A stretch of DNA of 64,000 bases from Dugong dugon (lineage: Eukaryota; Chordata; Mammalia; Sirenia; Dugongidae): NCBI GenBank assembly GCA_030035585.1, contig CM057462.1, positions 117,175,234 through 117,239,233 of the forward strand. The letters are read 5' to 3'. This document shows, piece by piece, positions 36,780 to 48,317 of the stretch. Position 1 is the stretch's first letter. Each line of letters opens with the position of its first letter. The notes under the pieces were generated by a model. It searched no databases. It was given only the letters and a program-made list of their open reading frames with translations, and was not told where the DNA came from. The translations under genes and the position numbers were made by a program.

Positions 36780-38275
36780 GCATCCTGCTGCCCCAATAAC
36801 TATCCTTGATTTCTTAAAATCTAGTTTTCTTCTGCTTCCATGACAACACTGTCCCCAATCCTTCCATTTCTCTGACCACTCTTTTGTCTCATCGTTAATC
36901 TGGGGGATATTCTTGCCTCTCTCATTTTTTCTCTTCTCACTTTATATATCCTTCTCAAGTGATCTCCTTCCTCCCCACAGCATCACCTACCATCAGCCTA
37001 TTGCTGGTGCCCGAATCTATCTCCCTCCCATATTCCCAAACTCACCAGCTTCCCTGTGAAAACTTCCTCCTTTCGTGTTTTCTCCATAGTCAATTCCCCC
37101 AGTTCTCCCACTTTAGGGCCAACTTTAACCCCTCCTTCTCTCTAGCCTCCCAGTCCTACTTAACCACTAAGACCTATTGGTTACACTTCAGAAACGCCTT
37201 ACATAAAACCCCCTGCCAACCTATCCATCTCTATTGCTGCTGCCTTAGTTCAGACTCCATCATTTCTTAATCTCGGCTACAAGTCTCCAAATTATCTCCC
37301 TACTGCCTGTTTCTCCAGCCTGTTTGCCATACCTTGGTCAGAATTAGCGAACAAAAGTACACATACACACACACATCTGGGAAGACCTTCCCTGGCTTCC
37401 TGTTGTCATTCTAAATAATGACAGTGATTATCATTCAAGGAGTGCTTCCCATGTGTCAGTTACTGTGCTAAAATAAATGCTTTACGTTTTACACTTGTCT
37501 CTTTTAAATCTCTGGATAACGCTATAAGGTGAGCACTGTTATTTTACATATGAAAAACGACTGAAGTAGGATAAGTAACTTGCTCACAGTCACAAAATTA
37601 TTAAGCAGTGGAGCTCAAATTCAAACACAGTCGAGTCTAACTCCAAGGCCTATGGGCTTACCCACCATGCAAAACCGCCTCCAAGTTATACTAAACTTGT
37701 CAATATGGCACACATGACTCTTTAGAGTCCAGCCCAAACCAACTTCTTCATCTTCATCTCAACTTCATACATACTAAGAACTAGACCACAAAACGCATTA
37801 CCATTCCTCAAATGCTTTGCCCTTTCAACAATAAAATTAGTTGCCCAGTATGGTGATCAGAATAAGACAGGTGCTCAAAATAGTTTAGTTCCCCTCTTCC
37901 GCTCCTTCACAACTCCTACCTGCATACATCCTGTTTATTCTGCTTGTAATTCCCTTTCTCCCTTCTATGCCAGCATATTCGGAATCATTTTTCAAAAGCC
38001 AATTGCAATATTCCCTCCTTTCTGTCAAGCGTTCTAGATTGCCCTAGGAAAAACTAGTTTTTTGCGCCTCTTTGCTCTCACAGCATGGCTTTAATCTTTC
38101 CATTGTAGTCTTTAGTCCCTCACACTACAGTAAATTCTGTTTGTAAGTGTCTCCTACTATTCACCTACTATGAATTCACTAGGGTCAGGGAATATCATAT
38201 TCATCCCTGTATCTACAGCTCCTAGAAAACATAATAAGTCCTCAAAATCTAATTGCTGAATGAATAGTATATGAA
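36780..38275 (+). repeat. L2 LINE, interrupted by a MIR
   Basis: 'acttcagaaacgccttacat', 'ctacaagtctccaaattatc', then after the MIR 'cattcctcaaatgctttgcc' and 'ccctgtatctacagctccta', ending in 'tgctgaatgaatag'. Borders are approximate. Confidence 0.55.
37430..37680 (-). repeat. MIR SINE inside L2
   Basis: Reversed MIR order: 'catgtgtcagttactgtgct', 'acttgctcacagtcacaaaa', 'gcagtggagctcaaattcaa'. Confidence 0.65.
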
Positions 38276-38391
38276 TTAATGACATAAAGCGTTTTTCATA
38301 AATGTTTTCATTTTTAAATTAGTAAAATTTTATTCTATACTATCATTTTACATAGTTGAAGGTGGAATAAGGTGTGCTAAGTATCCCAAAA

Positions 38392-38735
38392 GTCACTGAA
38401 AAACAGTTCAGAACTGTGCTAACCAATGTGGTAGTCACTAGCCACATGTGGCTATTAAGCACTTGAAACATGGCTAGTGTGAATTGAAACGTGCTATAAA
38501 TACAAAATACATACAAAAGTTTGAAGACTCAATTTTTTAAAAAGAAAGTAAAATATTTCATTAACAATTTTTATATTTACTACATACTGAAATATTATTA
38601 TTTAGTACATATTGGGTTAAATAAAACATATTATTAAAATTAATTTCTCCTATTTCCTTTTCTAATGTGACTACTAGAAAATATAAAAATTACAAATGTG
38701 GCTTCCATTATATTTCTGTTGGACAGTGCTGGTTT
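38392..38735. mobile_element. hAT-Charlie nonautonomous transposon, both ends present
   Basis: Left end ACTGTGCTAACCAATG with 'agccacatgtggctattaag'; right end 'tctgttggacagtgctg'. The termini are inverted repeats of one another, and the flanks GTTCAGAA and GTTTAGAG look like a worn 8-base target duplication, as hAT elements make. Confidence 0.7.
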
Positions 38736-38885
38736 AGAGTTTATAATTTTATGAGGGTAGTCAATATAGTTTGGGTAGAAAAATACCAGCCTGGGAGTTA
38801 GGAAACCTTTCTTTTTCTCTCTCCTCCAAAATCTCTTATCTCTGGCAAGAAAGAAGAAAAAAGGAAGGAAAGAAGGAAGGGTTGG

Positions 38886-39277
38886 TTATGGGTTGAATTG
38901 TGTCCTCCAAAAAGTTATATTGAAGTCCTAACCCCTGTACCTGTGAATGTGATCCTGTTCAGAAACAGGGGTTTTCTTTGTTATGTTAATGAGATCATAC
39001 CACAGTAGGGTGAGTCCTAAACCTAATCACTTCTCAGTGGTGTCTTATAAAGAGAGTAGAATAGACTCAGAGACAGACACACATATCTACAATCCCAGGA
39101 ATGCCAAGGGTTGTTGAGAGCCACTAGAAGCTAAAAGAGATAAAGAAGGACCTTCTCCTAGAGCAATGCCCTGAAGTCGGACTTCCAGCTTCCTGAACCG
39201 TGAGAAAATAAATTTCTGTTCTTTTAAGACACCTGCTTTGTAGTGTTTTGTTATGGCAGCATTAGCAAATTAAAACA
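38886..39277 (+). mobile_element. MLT1-like MaLR LTR fossil
   Basis: 'gggttgaattgtgtcctcca', 'gaagtcctaacccctgtacc', 'gtgagaaaataaatttctgt' and 'attagcaaattaaaacag' in LTR order. An older relative of the TG...CA LTRs found elsewhere here. Confidence 0.7.
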
Positions 39278-40384
39278 GGAAGGAAGGAAGATTTTAACTA
39301 ACAAACAGCTCTATCAGAGTTAATATAGCACATGACTACAAACAGTTCATCATGAAGAATAAAAATCATTATGTTTTCACCTTTATTCAACAACTATTTA
39401 TTCAATCTCTTATATGACAATTTTATAACTGTTAATGAGACACTGAGGAGACCTAGCTATGTCTAGAGTTTATCACAGATGGTAAAAATATTAAATGATT
39501 GCTAATACACTACAACTTTCTAAAGGGAGTATTATCCGATAGGACTCAGAATGAAAAAAAGGCGGTATATTTTATTAACCTTATAATATGTCTTATATTT
39601 ATTAAATGCTATCTCAAATTTCTACTCAAGAAGGCTAGAGAAGAAGGAAAGGAAAAAAAGAAAGTTCAGAGCTCACACCCTGTATTTATAATGATCACTA
39701 AAGTCTACTTCTCATTGGGATACAGACAATTCTACTAAGCTTGGTTTCATGAGTCTTAGAGGTTTTCTTGTCTAATTATTAGCAAATTATTGAACTCCAC
39801 TCTGACAACGTCGACAAATCCGAAAACAAGCTTTGAGAATTTTAATATTTGCTAAGTTTAATTATCAATACTAATAAGGTCTGGATTATAATTATGTTCC
39901 ACAGTTAACTTTAAAATTTCTTGGTAAATAGAATTATATAATTGTTATTGCTGTTTTAAATGAAATTCATTTTATAATAATTGTAATAATATCAGTGATT
40001 TATTATTATGTGAATAAAATGTCATGGAAACTTGATTGCTATTTAGTAAAAATTTCCAATAAAGATTATTATAACTATAGCATGGTGTGGTACAAAAAAT
40101 ACTGGTCAGAAAGTTGAGAGGTTTTGTTTCTTGTCTGCCAGGGCATTTTTTTTGCCTCACCTCAAAACTGGGTAATAAAAATGATTTATCCCACTTAACC
40201 CCCAGATTTGTTGTAGAAGGAATTATTTCATTTTTATATTTTTAAGATAAGAAGTGGAGAGTAGTTTAATGTAATCCAAAATCACAATGCTCATTTCCAT
40301 CTCAGATTTACAAGTCCTCAAAATTCTCTAGTTTCCTTGGTGTTAATAAACAGAGTTGTTTAGAAGGGGAGGAAAAAAACCAAA
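39278..40384. other. UOX intron 4, nothing recognised
   Basis: A/T-rich sequence without a repeat or exon that I can support. Confidence 0.4.
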
Positions 40385-40535
40385 AAAAGGTTGTTGTCAA
40401 GTTGATGCCAACTCAGAGCAACCCTAGAGGACAGAGTAGAATTCTCCTATAGGGTTTCCAAGGAGCAGCTGGTGGATTTGAAATGTCAACCTTTTGGTTA
40501 GCAGCCGAGCTCTTAACCACTGCACCACCTGAAAA
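40385..40535 (-). repeat. AfroSINE beside UOX exon 4
   Basis: 'gtcaagttgatgccaactca' to 'aaccactgcaccacc'; the head lies about 40 bases from the exon 4 donor. Confidence 0.85.
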
Positions 40536-40573
40536 CACTATTGCAGAATCAAAGCATGAAAAATCTCTCTCAC

Positions 40574-40652
40574 CATTCCTCGTCTGTTCAACCTCACAGA
40601 AGTGTGTTCCCGTAGGAGTGCGAATAAATGCGTAGACATGCTTAATACCGTT
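40574..40652 (-). pseudogene. UOX: UOX exon 4
   Basis: The acceptor is TAATTTTCAG and the donor GTGAGA. The 79 bases encode [20 protein letters not shown], then VEQTRN, plus one base of the next codon (phase 1). This is the length expected from the protein family. The exon is intact. An AfroSINE sits about 40 bases past its 3' end, at 40,385-40,535. Confidence 0.95.
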
Positions 40653-40743
40653 CTGAAAATTAGAAAGAAAATGTGAAAATTTCAGCATAAGTCACAAAGC
40701 CAATTTCTTAAATTAAACTGGGAACACAAATAAGTGAGATAAC

Positions 40744-40860
40744 CTTTTCAAATCGCTTCCAAGGGACTTCTTCCACATAAACTTGAACTTGGATTACATG
40801 GTTGAAAGAAGAAAGGAAGTGCTCACAGATGTTCATAGCAAAAGTTTCTATGCTTTTGAT
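40744..40860 (-). pseudogene. UOX: UOX exon 3
   Basis: The acceptor is TTTTTACAG and the donor GTTATC, which is weaker than usual. The 117 bases give 39 codons in phase 0, reading [20 protein letters not shown], then [19 protein letters not shown]. Compared with pig uricase, the differences are conservative or single substitutions (for example RAQ to QVQ). No lesion lies inside this exon. It is separated from exon 4 by a 91-base intron. Confidence 0.95.
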
Positions 40861-41267
40861 CTGTAAAAAGAAACAAAATGCTAGCCATCAGAGATACTTG
40901 CCTCCATTTAAAAGTAATCTTTAGATACCCATGGTATCAAATTGCTTTTTAGAATCCGAGAAACACAGAATCTTAACAGATGAGTTTCTCCTTATTCCAG
41001 TTTTTCACTAGAGCTCCCAAGTGCAGTTAATAAATCATCATCACCAGGTGAGATTCTATCCTGTTTGTAAAAGAAATCCATTTTGCAGGAGAGGATGTCA
41101 ACGGTTGAGTAAAAAGTAACTCAACATATAGATTCTTCTCATGGTGAGCTCAGTCACCACCTACAACTACAGTACAGTTCATAACTCTCTTTAGGAAGTT
41201 TATGAATGGGCCTCCCAGTTTCTGAAGGCAAACTATTCATAAAAAGCCACCTCAGCTTCCTTGCCTT

Positions 41268-41482
41268 CCATGTTGTTGTTAGTTGCTGTTGAGTCGATTT
41301 TGACTCATGGCGACCCCATGCATTTCAGAGCAGAACTGCACTCCATAGGCTTTTCAAGGCTGTGACCTTTTGGAAGCAGATCACCAGGCTTTACTTCTGA
41401 GGCACCTCTAGGCGGGTTTGAACCACCAACTCTCTGGTTAGTAGTCTAGGTCTTAACCATTTGTGCCACATAGGGATTCCTT
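41268..41482 (-). repeat. AfroSINE
   Basis: 'gctgttgagtcgattttgac' to 'ccatttgtgccacataggga', long variant. Confidence 0.85.
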
Positions 41483-42327
41483 GTCTTGCATACAGGCCTT
41501 CTATTAACCATCTCCAGCTCTCTACCACCATAAAGAAGCTCCCCATTTCTACACAAAGCCTTCATGTTAATCTTGAGGCAATGTTTTATGGTCCTCACAC
41601 AGTGTATGAGTTATTTGTGGCTTTGTTGATAATTAAGGTGGATTATTTGCACAGGTTTCCCCCTGATTGTTCTGTTTTATACCTGTCATCTCAGAATAAT
41701 AATTAATAGCATCTTATTTCACTCTCAAAATTATCATGATTAGAAAAGAAATTATACGGTCACTCCATCTATAATGAATGAATTTAAATTGTCTTCAACA
41801 TCCAGGTCCATTTCTTCACTTTTCTGCAACTTCTCACATAGTACAGGAAGTATAAGAATCTTGGTACCTGGTCCTCTTCAATATCACGGTACAGAGCTCT
41901 TCTTTCAATTGATTTTTTTAAAGACAGCAATGACTTTTTCTATATCCCTGCCTATGCTTCCTCAGTCATTCTGATTAGCAAAGGTTCAGGGTAGAAATAG
42001 GCCTTGCAGAAAATATATCTCCAGTTTGTTCATTTAATGCATCCTGGGCATGACTTTCATGCAAAAGCATGAGAAAAGAAGCTTTCCAGTCTACATTTCT
42101 TGCCTTTGTAGACTTCCAATTAAACTGAAAGTTATCTTGAATTGCACTTACTATGGTTGATCAGAAATCTGCTGGTGGTCCAGCACAGCTTCACTCACAT
42201 TCACAGAAACTCTAGGTAAACAAAAAAAACCATTGCCATCAAGTCCATTCCGATTAATAGTGACCATATATCCTAGGTAGCAGTGCTAAAATACCAGGTT
42301 CTATCCAATTCAAGACCCTCTGGAGAG
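41483..42327. other. UOX intron 2, nothing recognised
   Basis: No repeat or exon that I can support between two AfroSINEs, apart from a possible eroded SINE scrap near 42,230. Confidence 0.4.
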
Positions 42328-42543
42328 TACAGTTGATGTTGTTGGGTGCCATCGAGTGGATTTCAAGTCATAGCAACCTCATATCACAGAGTAGAACTGC
42401 CCCATAGGGTTTTCTAGGCTGTAATTTTTACAGGAGCAGATTGCCAGGTCTGTCTCCCCCAAGGAGCCACTGAGTGAGTTCAAACCGCCAATCTTTCAGT
42501 TAGCGGCAGAGCTCTTAACACTTGTACCACTGGGGCTCCTTGG
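42328..42543 (-). repeat. AfroSINE
   Basis: 'gtgccatcgagtggatttca' to 'cttgtaccactggggctcct', long variant. Confidence 0.85.
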
Positions 42544-42571
42544 AGAGTGCAATTAACCACCACATACAGAT

Positions 42572-43370
42572 AGAAAGTAGCTCTGGTTGCACAATGGTTA
42601 AGGCACTGAGCTGCTAACTGAAAGGTTGGTGGTTAGAATCCACCAGCAGTTCCGTTGGAAAAAAGACCTGGCAATCAGCTACCATAAAGATTTACAGCCT
42701 AGGAAACCCTATAGGGTAGTTCTACTTTGTCCTTGTCTTAGTCATCTAGTGCTGCTATAACGGAAATACCACAAGTGGATGGCTTTAACAAAGAGAAATT
42801 TATTGTCTCACATTCTAGTAGGCTATAAGTCCAAATTCAGGGTGTCATCTCCAGGGGACGGCTTTCTGCCTTTGTTAGCTCTGGAGGAAGGTCCTTGTCA
42901 TCTATCTTCCCCTGGACTAGGAGCTTCTCCTCATTGAAACCCCAGGTCCAAAGAATGCACTCTACTCCCGGTGCTGCTTTCTTGGTGGTATGAGGTCCCT
43001 CACTCTCTGCTCGCTTCCCTTTCCTTATATCTCTTGTAAGATAAAAGCTGGTACAGACCACAACCCAGGGAAACTCCCTTTACATTGGATCAGGGATGTG
43101 ACCTGAGCAAGGGTGTTACATCCCATTCTAATCTTCTGTAACATAATCTAATCTTGCCTCATTAACTACAGGCAGACATTAGGATTTACAACACATAGGA
43201 AAATTGTATCATAAAATGTAGGACAACCACACAATACTGGGAATCATGGCATAACCAAGTTGACACATATTTTGGGGGGACACAATTCAATCCATGATGG
43301 TCTACAGGGTTGCTATGAGTTGGAATCAACCCAACGACACACAACACACACACACACACACACACACACA
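42572..43370 (+). repeat. AfroSINE split by a solo LTR, then (CA)n
   Basis: The head and middle occupy 42,572-42,733 ('ggttaaggcactgagctgct') and the tail resumes at about 43,299 ('ctacagggttgctatgagtt'). The break falls in the usual 'ctgtcctacagggt' phrase. A (CA)n microsatellite has grown from the SINE tail. Confidence 0.85.
42734..43298 (-). mobile_element. Afrotherian MaLR-type solo LTR inside the AfroSINE
   Basis: TGTCTTAGTCATCTAGTGCT to ...ATTCAATCCATGA, reverse orientation. A fossil solo LTR; it must be younger than the AfroSINE it interrupts. Confidence 0.85.
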
Positions 43371-43394
43371 GCTAGTAAGTGGTAAGGGTGTTAA

Positions 43395-43738
43395 AAAAGC
43401 TGTTGTTAGCTGCCACTGAATCAGCCCTGACTCTTGGTGACCGCATAAACAACACAAGGAAACACTGCCCAGTCCTGTACCATCCCCATGATTGGTTGTG
43501 ACCATTTGTGACCCATAAGGTTTTCATTGGCTAATTTTTGGAAGTAAATTGCCAGGCCTTTCTTCCTAGCCTGTTTTAGTCTGGAAACTGCTAAAACCTA
43601 TTCAGCATCATAGCAACACACAAGCAACCACTGAAGGACTGGTGGTGGCTGTGAATGAGGTGCATTGGCTGAGAATCAAACCAGGGTCTCTCACATGAAA
43701 GGCAAGAATTCTACCCCTGAACTACCAATGTCACCTAA
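43395..43738 (-). repeat. tRNA-Gly-headed SINE with RTE-derived body
   Basis: Head on the complement at 43,670-43,738 (plus text 'aattctacccctgaactacc'), RTE-5'-like text 'ttcctagcctgttttagtct' and an RTE-like tail at 43,400. Confidence 0.8.
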
Positions 43739-44300
43739 AAAAGTTAGGAAGGCATTAAAAATTGTATAAATGAATGTTGTTGATGAAAAAAAAAAAAAAG
43801 TCTATCTTATACTCAAGATTTTCTTCTACAGTAACAACAGGAATAAAAATGGCACTTTCTTCTATAAATCCACATCCCTTCTACAAGGGAAAAAAAAAAA
43901 TAACAGGACTCAAAGAAATCCACGATAAAAATGCGTTAAATTCCATTCTGAAATTCTCTTAGGCAATCATCCTAGTTAGAGATAACATGCAAATGTGTCT
44001 GATAGCCTTTTCAGCCTAAAAGATGTTGTAAGAAGATGAGAACCTAGAAGAGCAAAGACGTAATTAAAAAAGAAGAAAGAAAATACAAAACATAAAAAGA
44101 AGAAGAAAAGCAAGCTTTTCTGTAAGGCTGAGAATTTTAGGATAGAAAAGGACATTTTTTAAAAATAGTTTAAATGTAAAAATAACAAATAGAGTTAAAA
44201 AGTAAAGGGAACTTGAAATAAGGAAGTGACAATCCCATGCTATATTATAGTGAATTCTGCATCAAGAAAAGCAGCATCTAAGAAGAAAAATGACACATAC
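43739..44300. other. UOX intron 2, A-rich, nothing recognised
   Basis: Purine-rich sequence with several short A runs and no named element. Confidence 0.4.
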
Positions 44301-44518
44301 CCCTTTGAATTTTGTCAAGACATGGACTGTGTTCTTGATGGTGTCTGTAAGGATGATGTCTGAATTGTCTCCATGCAGGTAATCTTTTTTGGAACTCAGA
44401 GTAAGTTGCACCGAGTTGCCACCTCTTTAATGGAGTGGTATTTTCCATCTCGCGGAATGTAGAGAACTTTTACCATATCCTTTCCATAGGCAGTTTGGAC
44501 AAACTCCACCTCATCAAT
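44301..44518 (-). pseudogene. UOX: UOX exon 2, with a 1-base deletion
   Basis: The acceptor is TTTGCAG and the donor GTATGT. The reading gives [19 protein letters not shown], then [13 protein letters not shown], and in the shifted frame [20 protein letters not shown], ending KFKG. The lysine of GKDM and the threonine of IILTD correspond to the catalytic Lys and Thr of uricase. The exon is 218 bases, whereas the 73 residues of the family need 219. The missing base lies near 44,413-44,415, where GCAACTTCG is expected and GCAACTCG is seen. The shift leads to a TGA at 44,396-44,398. The first codon is ATT where Asn is expected. Apart from these changes the exon is well conserved. Confidence 0.96.
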
Positions 44519-44789
44519 CTGCAAAGAAAACATAGTCATCTTCTTGAAGAAGGCTAAATGAAAGTAAAAAGTCAACTGCAATTTCTTTAAGTTCTAACTT
44601 GATCACACAGTTCTAAAAGGTGAGATTTAAATTATTCATGAAAGTGAGACCATGTCCTACCTTTGAAGACGAATGAGAACTTGTGTGGAAAAAAAGGAAA
44701 TCCCAAGAAACAGATGAAAATGTATCAGATTAGCCTGAAAAACAGAGATTCTTGACCATAATAGTAAGTAATAATAGTACCTCCTGGGT

Positions 44790-45000
44790 CAAACTACATG
44801 TTTTATTTAATCCATGCTAATTTAATCCTCATAACGGCTCTGTGAACTAATATTATTCCTACTTGACAGGGGAAGAAACTGAGATTCAAAGAGATTAAGT
44901 GACACATCCAAATTCACGTAGCCAATAAAGGGAGGAGTTAGCACTTGCTCAAGTCTGCTGACTCCAGATGTATACTCCTAACCACCATGTGAACCGCTTT
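44790..45000 (-). repeat. MIR SINE
   Basis: 'tttaatcctcataacggctc', 'ggaagaaactgagattcaaa' and 'caagtctgctgactccagat' in reversed MIR order. Confidence 0.7.
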
Positions 45001-45879
45001 TCTTCTGTAGAATTCCTTGACTACGTTAATTGGAAATAATTATAATCCTTTTTTATAGATAGTGATTTTCCGGGGAAAATGCCCTGAGAGCAATAGAAAC
45101 GATTTGAAAATTGCTTCTACTTGCTGCTGGGAAAAAGAAATTAGTGATAGGGTCCAGATTACCTTCAAGAGTGTGGGAAAAGCCATGCTTTTAGCTAAGA
45201 GACACTTAGTTAAAGCCCGGTGATTGATTCATTAGTACCGTTGTCTGAAGCTGGAGCCCTGGCTAAGGAACATGTCCATCATCATTGCTAGAATCCACAA
45301 GACTTGTCCCTGGGTTTTACTGGTGATTGAGAAAAGAGGCAGGAAGGAGCAGAGAGACAGAAAACCTCTTTTTTTTAGCATGGAAATTTAACATTAAAAT
45401 GATCATGAAAGAACGTGACAAAAATAAGAGTGAACCAAAAACAATACGCAGTGAGGGTCTGGGGAGGCGACAAAGAAGGAACCTACCTAAAAATCACGCT
45501 TAGGTTGTTCAGCTATACCAAGGGCTGCCTAAAAATTTATTTGTGTAAAAACCCACCAGATCCTCTCGCAGGAATTTAGAAATACTAACCAGTATTAGAA
45601 ATTATTGATATGTTCTTAATCAAAGTGAGGGATGGGAGGCTATCCTAAATTTTGGGGGTAGAGTGGGGGAGGCTATGCCACTGTTGGTTATTTAACATAC
45701 ACTGATGATTTGAGATGTCTGAATTCTGTCCTTCCTACATGGGAGGGACACATTTAAGGAGCAACCCTTGAAGAGGACCCTCAAAAGCCTCTGACCCAAT
45801 CTTTGGGGGACTCATCCTCAAGAAAAGAGTCAATAAGAAAACCAAAAGAGCAGAATTGAGGGATGTTGATAGAACTGAG
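45001..45879. other. UOX intron 1, nothing recognised
   Basis: No repeat or exon that I can support. Confidence 0.4.
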
Positions 45880-46218
45880 GAGGCAACGGTGGTTCATGGC
45901 AGAATTCTTGCCTTCCAAGCAGCAGACCCGGGTTGGATTCCCAACCAATGCACCGCATGCACAGCCACCACCCATCTGTCAGTGAAGGCTTGCATGTTGC
46001 TGTGATGCTGAACAGGTTTCAGCAGAGCTTCCAGACTAAGACAGACTAGGAAGAAAGGCTTGGTTGTCTACATTCTGAAAATCAGGGTAACAAAAACTCT
46101 CTGAATTACAGCTGTCTGAATGTGATCATGGGGATGGGGTGGGACCTGGCAGTGTTTACTTCTACTGTGGATGGGGTTGGCATGAGTTGGGGCCAAGTCA
46201 GTGGCATCTAACAACAAT
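45880..46218 (+). repeat. tRNA-Gly-headed SINE with RTE-derived body
   Basis: Head 'cagacccgggttggattccc', then 'ctgaacaggtttcagcagag' and 'cttccagactaagacagact', which match the RTE 5' region seen near 27,490-27,530, and the tail 'ggcatctaacaacaa'. Confidence 0.85.
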
Positions 46219-46254
46219 AAAAATTCTAATACTGATAGGGAAAGAGGCAATGTC

Positions 46255-46430
46255 GTGTTGTGTAGAGTAGTTTTGGAATCATACCAGGTTCAAATACTGT
46301 CTTGCCACTTATTAGCTTTGTGGCTTAGGGTGAGTAATTTAATGTCTCTGAGCCTTAGTTTCCCCATTGTCCAAGTGGATATAACCACCCCTACCTGGTA
46401 GAGTTGTTGTTGTATGTGAAAGGGCCTGGT
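46255..46430 (+). repeat. MIR SINE
   Basis: 'taccaggttcaaatactgtc', 'ctctgagccttagtttcccc' and 'ctacctggtagagttgttgt' in MIR order. Confidence 0.7.
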
Positions 46431-47103
46431 TCAATTCCTAGTACTAGGAAATACTAAAAATACTAAAATACTAAAACATGTTAATCTCCCTTCCTTGTTC
46501 CTGTGAAGTAACAATGTCAGTGCCTACATCAGAAGAGTCACTGGGAAAGGGGTGTAGCAAGGCCAACCCCAGAAATAGCATCCATGTCAGGCCTGGCTGT
46601 GGAAGCAGCAGCAGCAGTGGGAACCTTGATTAATTTAAGGGTACCAGTTAATGGAGTGGAGAGTGCTACTCACAGCAGCAGGAGGAATACTCAGGAGGTG
46701 CCAAGGAGAATACTTTGAGCCATGAAGGATTCTACCTGGGAGAGGGAGGCACTTGGCTGGCTTGAGGCCCCCGGATGATACAGGCTAAGTTCCAGGACTA
46801 GAGATCTCTTAGATCATTCCTATCCCCAACACACATCAGTACTCAAGAAATGTTACTCCTCAGTCCCATTCCCTACCACTAAATAGCCAAGCCACAAAAG
46901 TTTAGTCTGTGAAAGCAAGTGGTACCTACATGATCTATAGAAAGATTAAGAAGTAACCACCCCTCATATCCACATCCTTACCCATCTCTTCAGCTTCATA
47001 TCTTGCCATATCCTATATCAAACTCAGCTTCAGCCATCCTGCCTGAATTGTTGCTCCCCAGGCTTTGCAAGCTTTCTCTGCCTCTAGGTCTTTGAATTTT
47101 CTA

Positions 47104-47192
47104 TCTTCCTTCCTTCCTTCCTTCCTTCCTCCCTCCTTCCTACCTTCCCTCCCCCTCCTTTCTTCCCTTCCTTCCTTTCTTTCTTTTTTATT
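47104..47192 (+). repeat. (CCTT)n microsatellite
   Basis: Imperfect CCTT/CTTC tandem units over about 90 bases. Confidence 0.85.
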
Positions 47193-47365
47193 TGAAACTT
47201 ATGTTTTTAATTGTGGTAAAATATATATAACATAAAATTTACCATTTCAACCATTTTAAGTGTACAGTTCAGTGGTTTTAATTATATTATACCATGTTGT
47301 GCAATCATCACCACCACTTATTTCACCAGTTTTCCATCATTTCAAATAAAATCTCTGTACGCATT
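47193..47365 (-). mobile_element. L1 LINE 3'-end fragment
   Basis: Shares 'cattttaagtgtacagttca' and 'ccatgttgtgcaatcatcac' with the L1 end at 4,740-4,810, in the same orientation. Confidence 0.7.
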
Positions 47366-48317
47366 AAGCAATATGTTCCTTCTTTCTTGAACACTCTTTT
47401 TCCACGAACCCCTTCACCTGCCTAACTTCTAGTGATCCTTCAGGTCTTAGCTTAGATGTTATTTACCCCAAGTAATCCACCCAGCCCCTCCTGTCTGGGC
47501 CAGGTGCCCCTTCCATGTCCTCTCATAATGCTCTGTTCTTGTGTCTTGAAGCCTTTATTAAATTGTATTTCAATTGCCTCTTCATGTGTCTGATTCCCTA
47601 AAAAACAGTAAACCCTATGAGAACAGGAACAACTTCTAGCTTGGTCACCAAGGCAACCCTAGGCTTATCACAGTGCCTAGAACATACTAGATGCTTAGTA
47701 AATGCATGGTGAATGAATGAATGGTACCTCCCCACCACCTCTGCTGATGTGATGACACAGAATAGTTAATGAAAATTCACCAAGGAGTTCAATACAGGAA
47801 GAGCTGCTTCTGCTCAGACCCTGATAAAGAAGTCCCTCTTCCTGGAAATATGGGGAAGGAAACTTATACCCTCTCATCACCACAGCCTGGAGATCACAGG
47901 CACAGCTGGTCAGAGGACAAATGCTCAGAAAAGACAGAATTCCGCGTGGAGAGAGTCACAGCTCTAATAAGACAGAGCATGCTAGTCCACACAGCCATTC
48001 CAGAGTTCATGTGTGACACATGTGGGAGAGGTCAGTGATCCTTAGCAAGGTCCTGACTGGGCCTCAGCTCTTGAACAAGGCTTGAATAATCAAGGTTACT
48101 GAGCAATGAGTCAGAATAAAAGAATGTAAACATGTGAGCCCAGAGCGGAGTGGAACAAATCTGGTGTGACCCCAAGAAGAGGTTCTGTAGGACCTGACGG
48201 AACAGATAATGGACTGGACTAGAACTGAGGCTGTTCTCCTCTGTAAAGCTTCTGCCAGTTCTGTAGTTAAAGAAATCAGAAGCAGGTGTGCGGTGAGATT
48301 GATTACTGATTGATTAC

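Larger units (their letters stand above)
46960..47735 (+). repeat. L2 LINE interrupted by a (CTTC)n tract and an L1 scrap
   Basis: L2 text at 46,960-47,100 and 47,380-47,735 ('gtgatccttcaggtcttagc', 'tatcacagtgcctagaacat', 'tgaatgaatgaatgg'). Between them lie a CTTC/CCTT microsatellite (47,104-47,192) and an L1 3' fragment. Confidence 0.65.

Noticed and set aside
40385-40688. Single 91-codon minus-strand reading through exon 4
   Set aside because: Only 40,574-40,652 is exon (splice sites on both sides); the rest is intron and AfroSINE.
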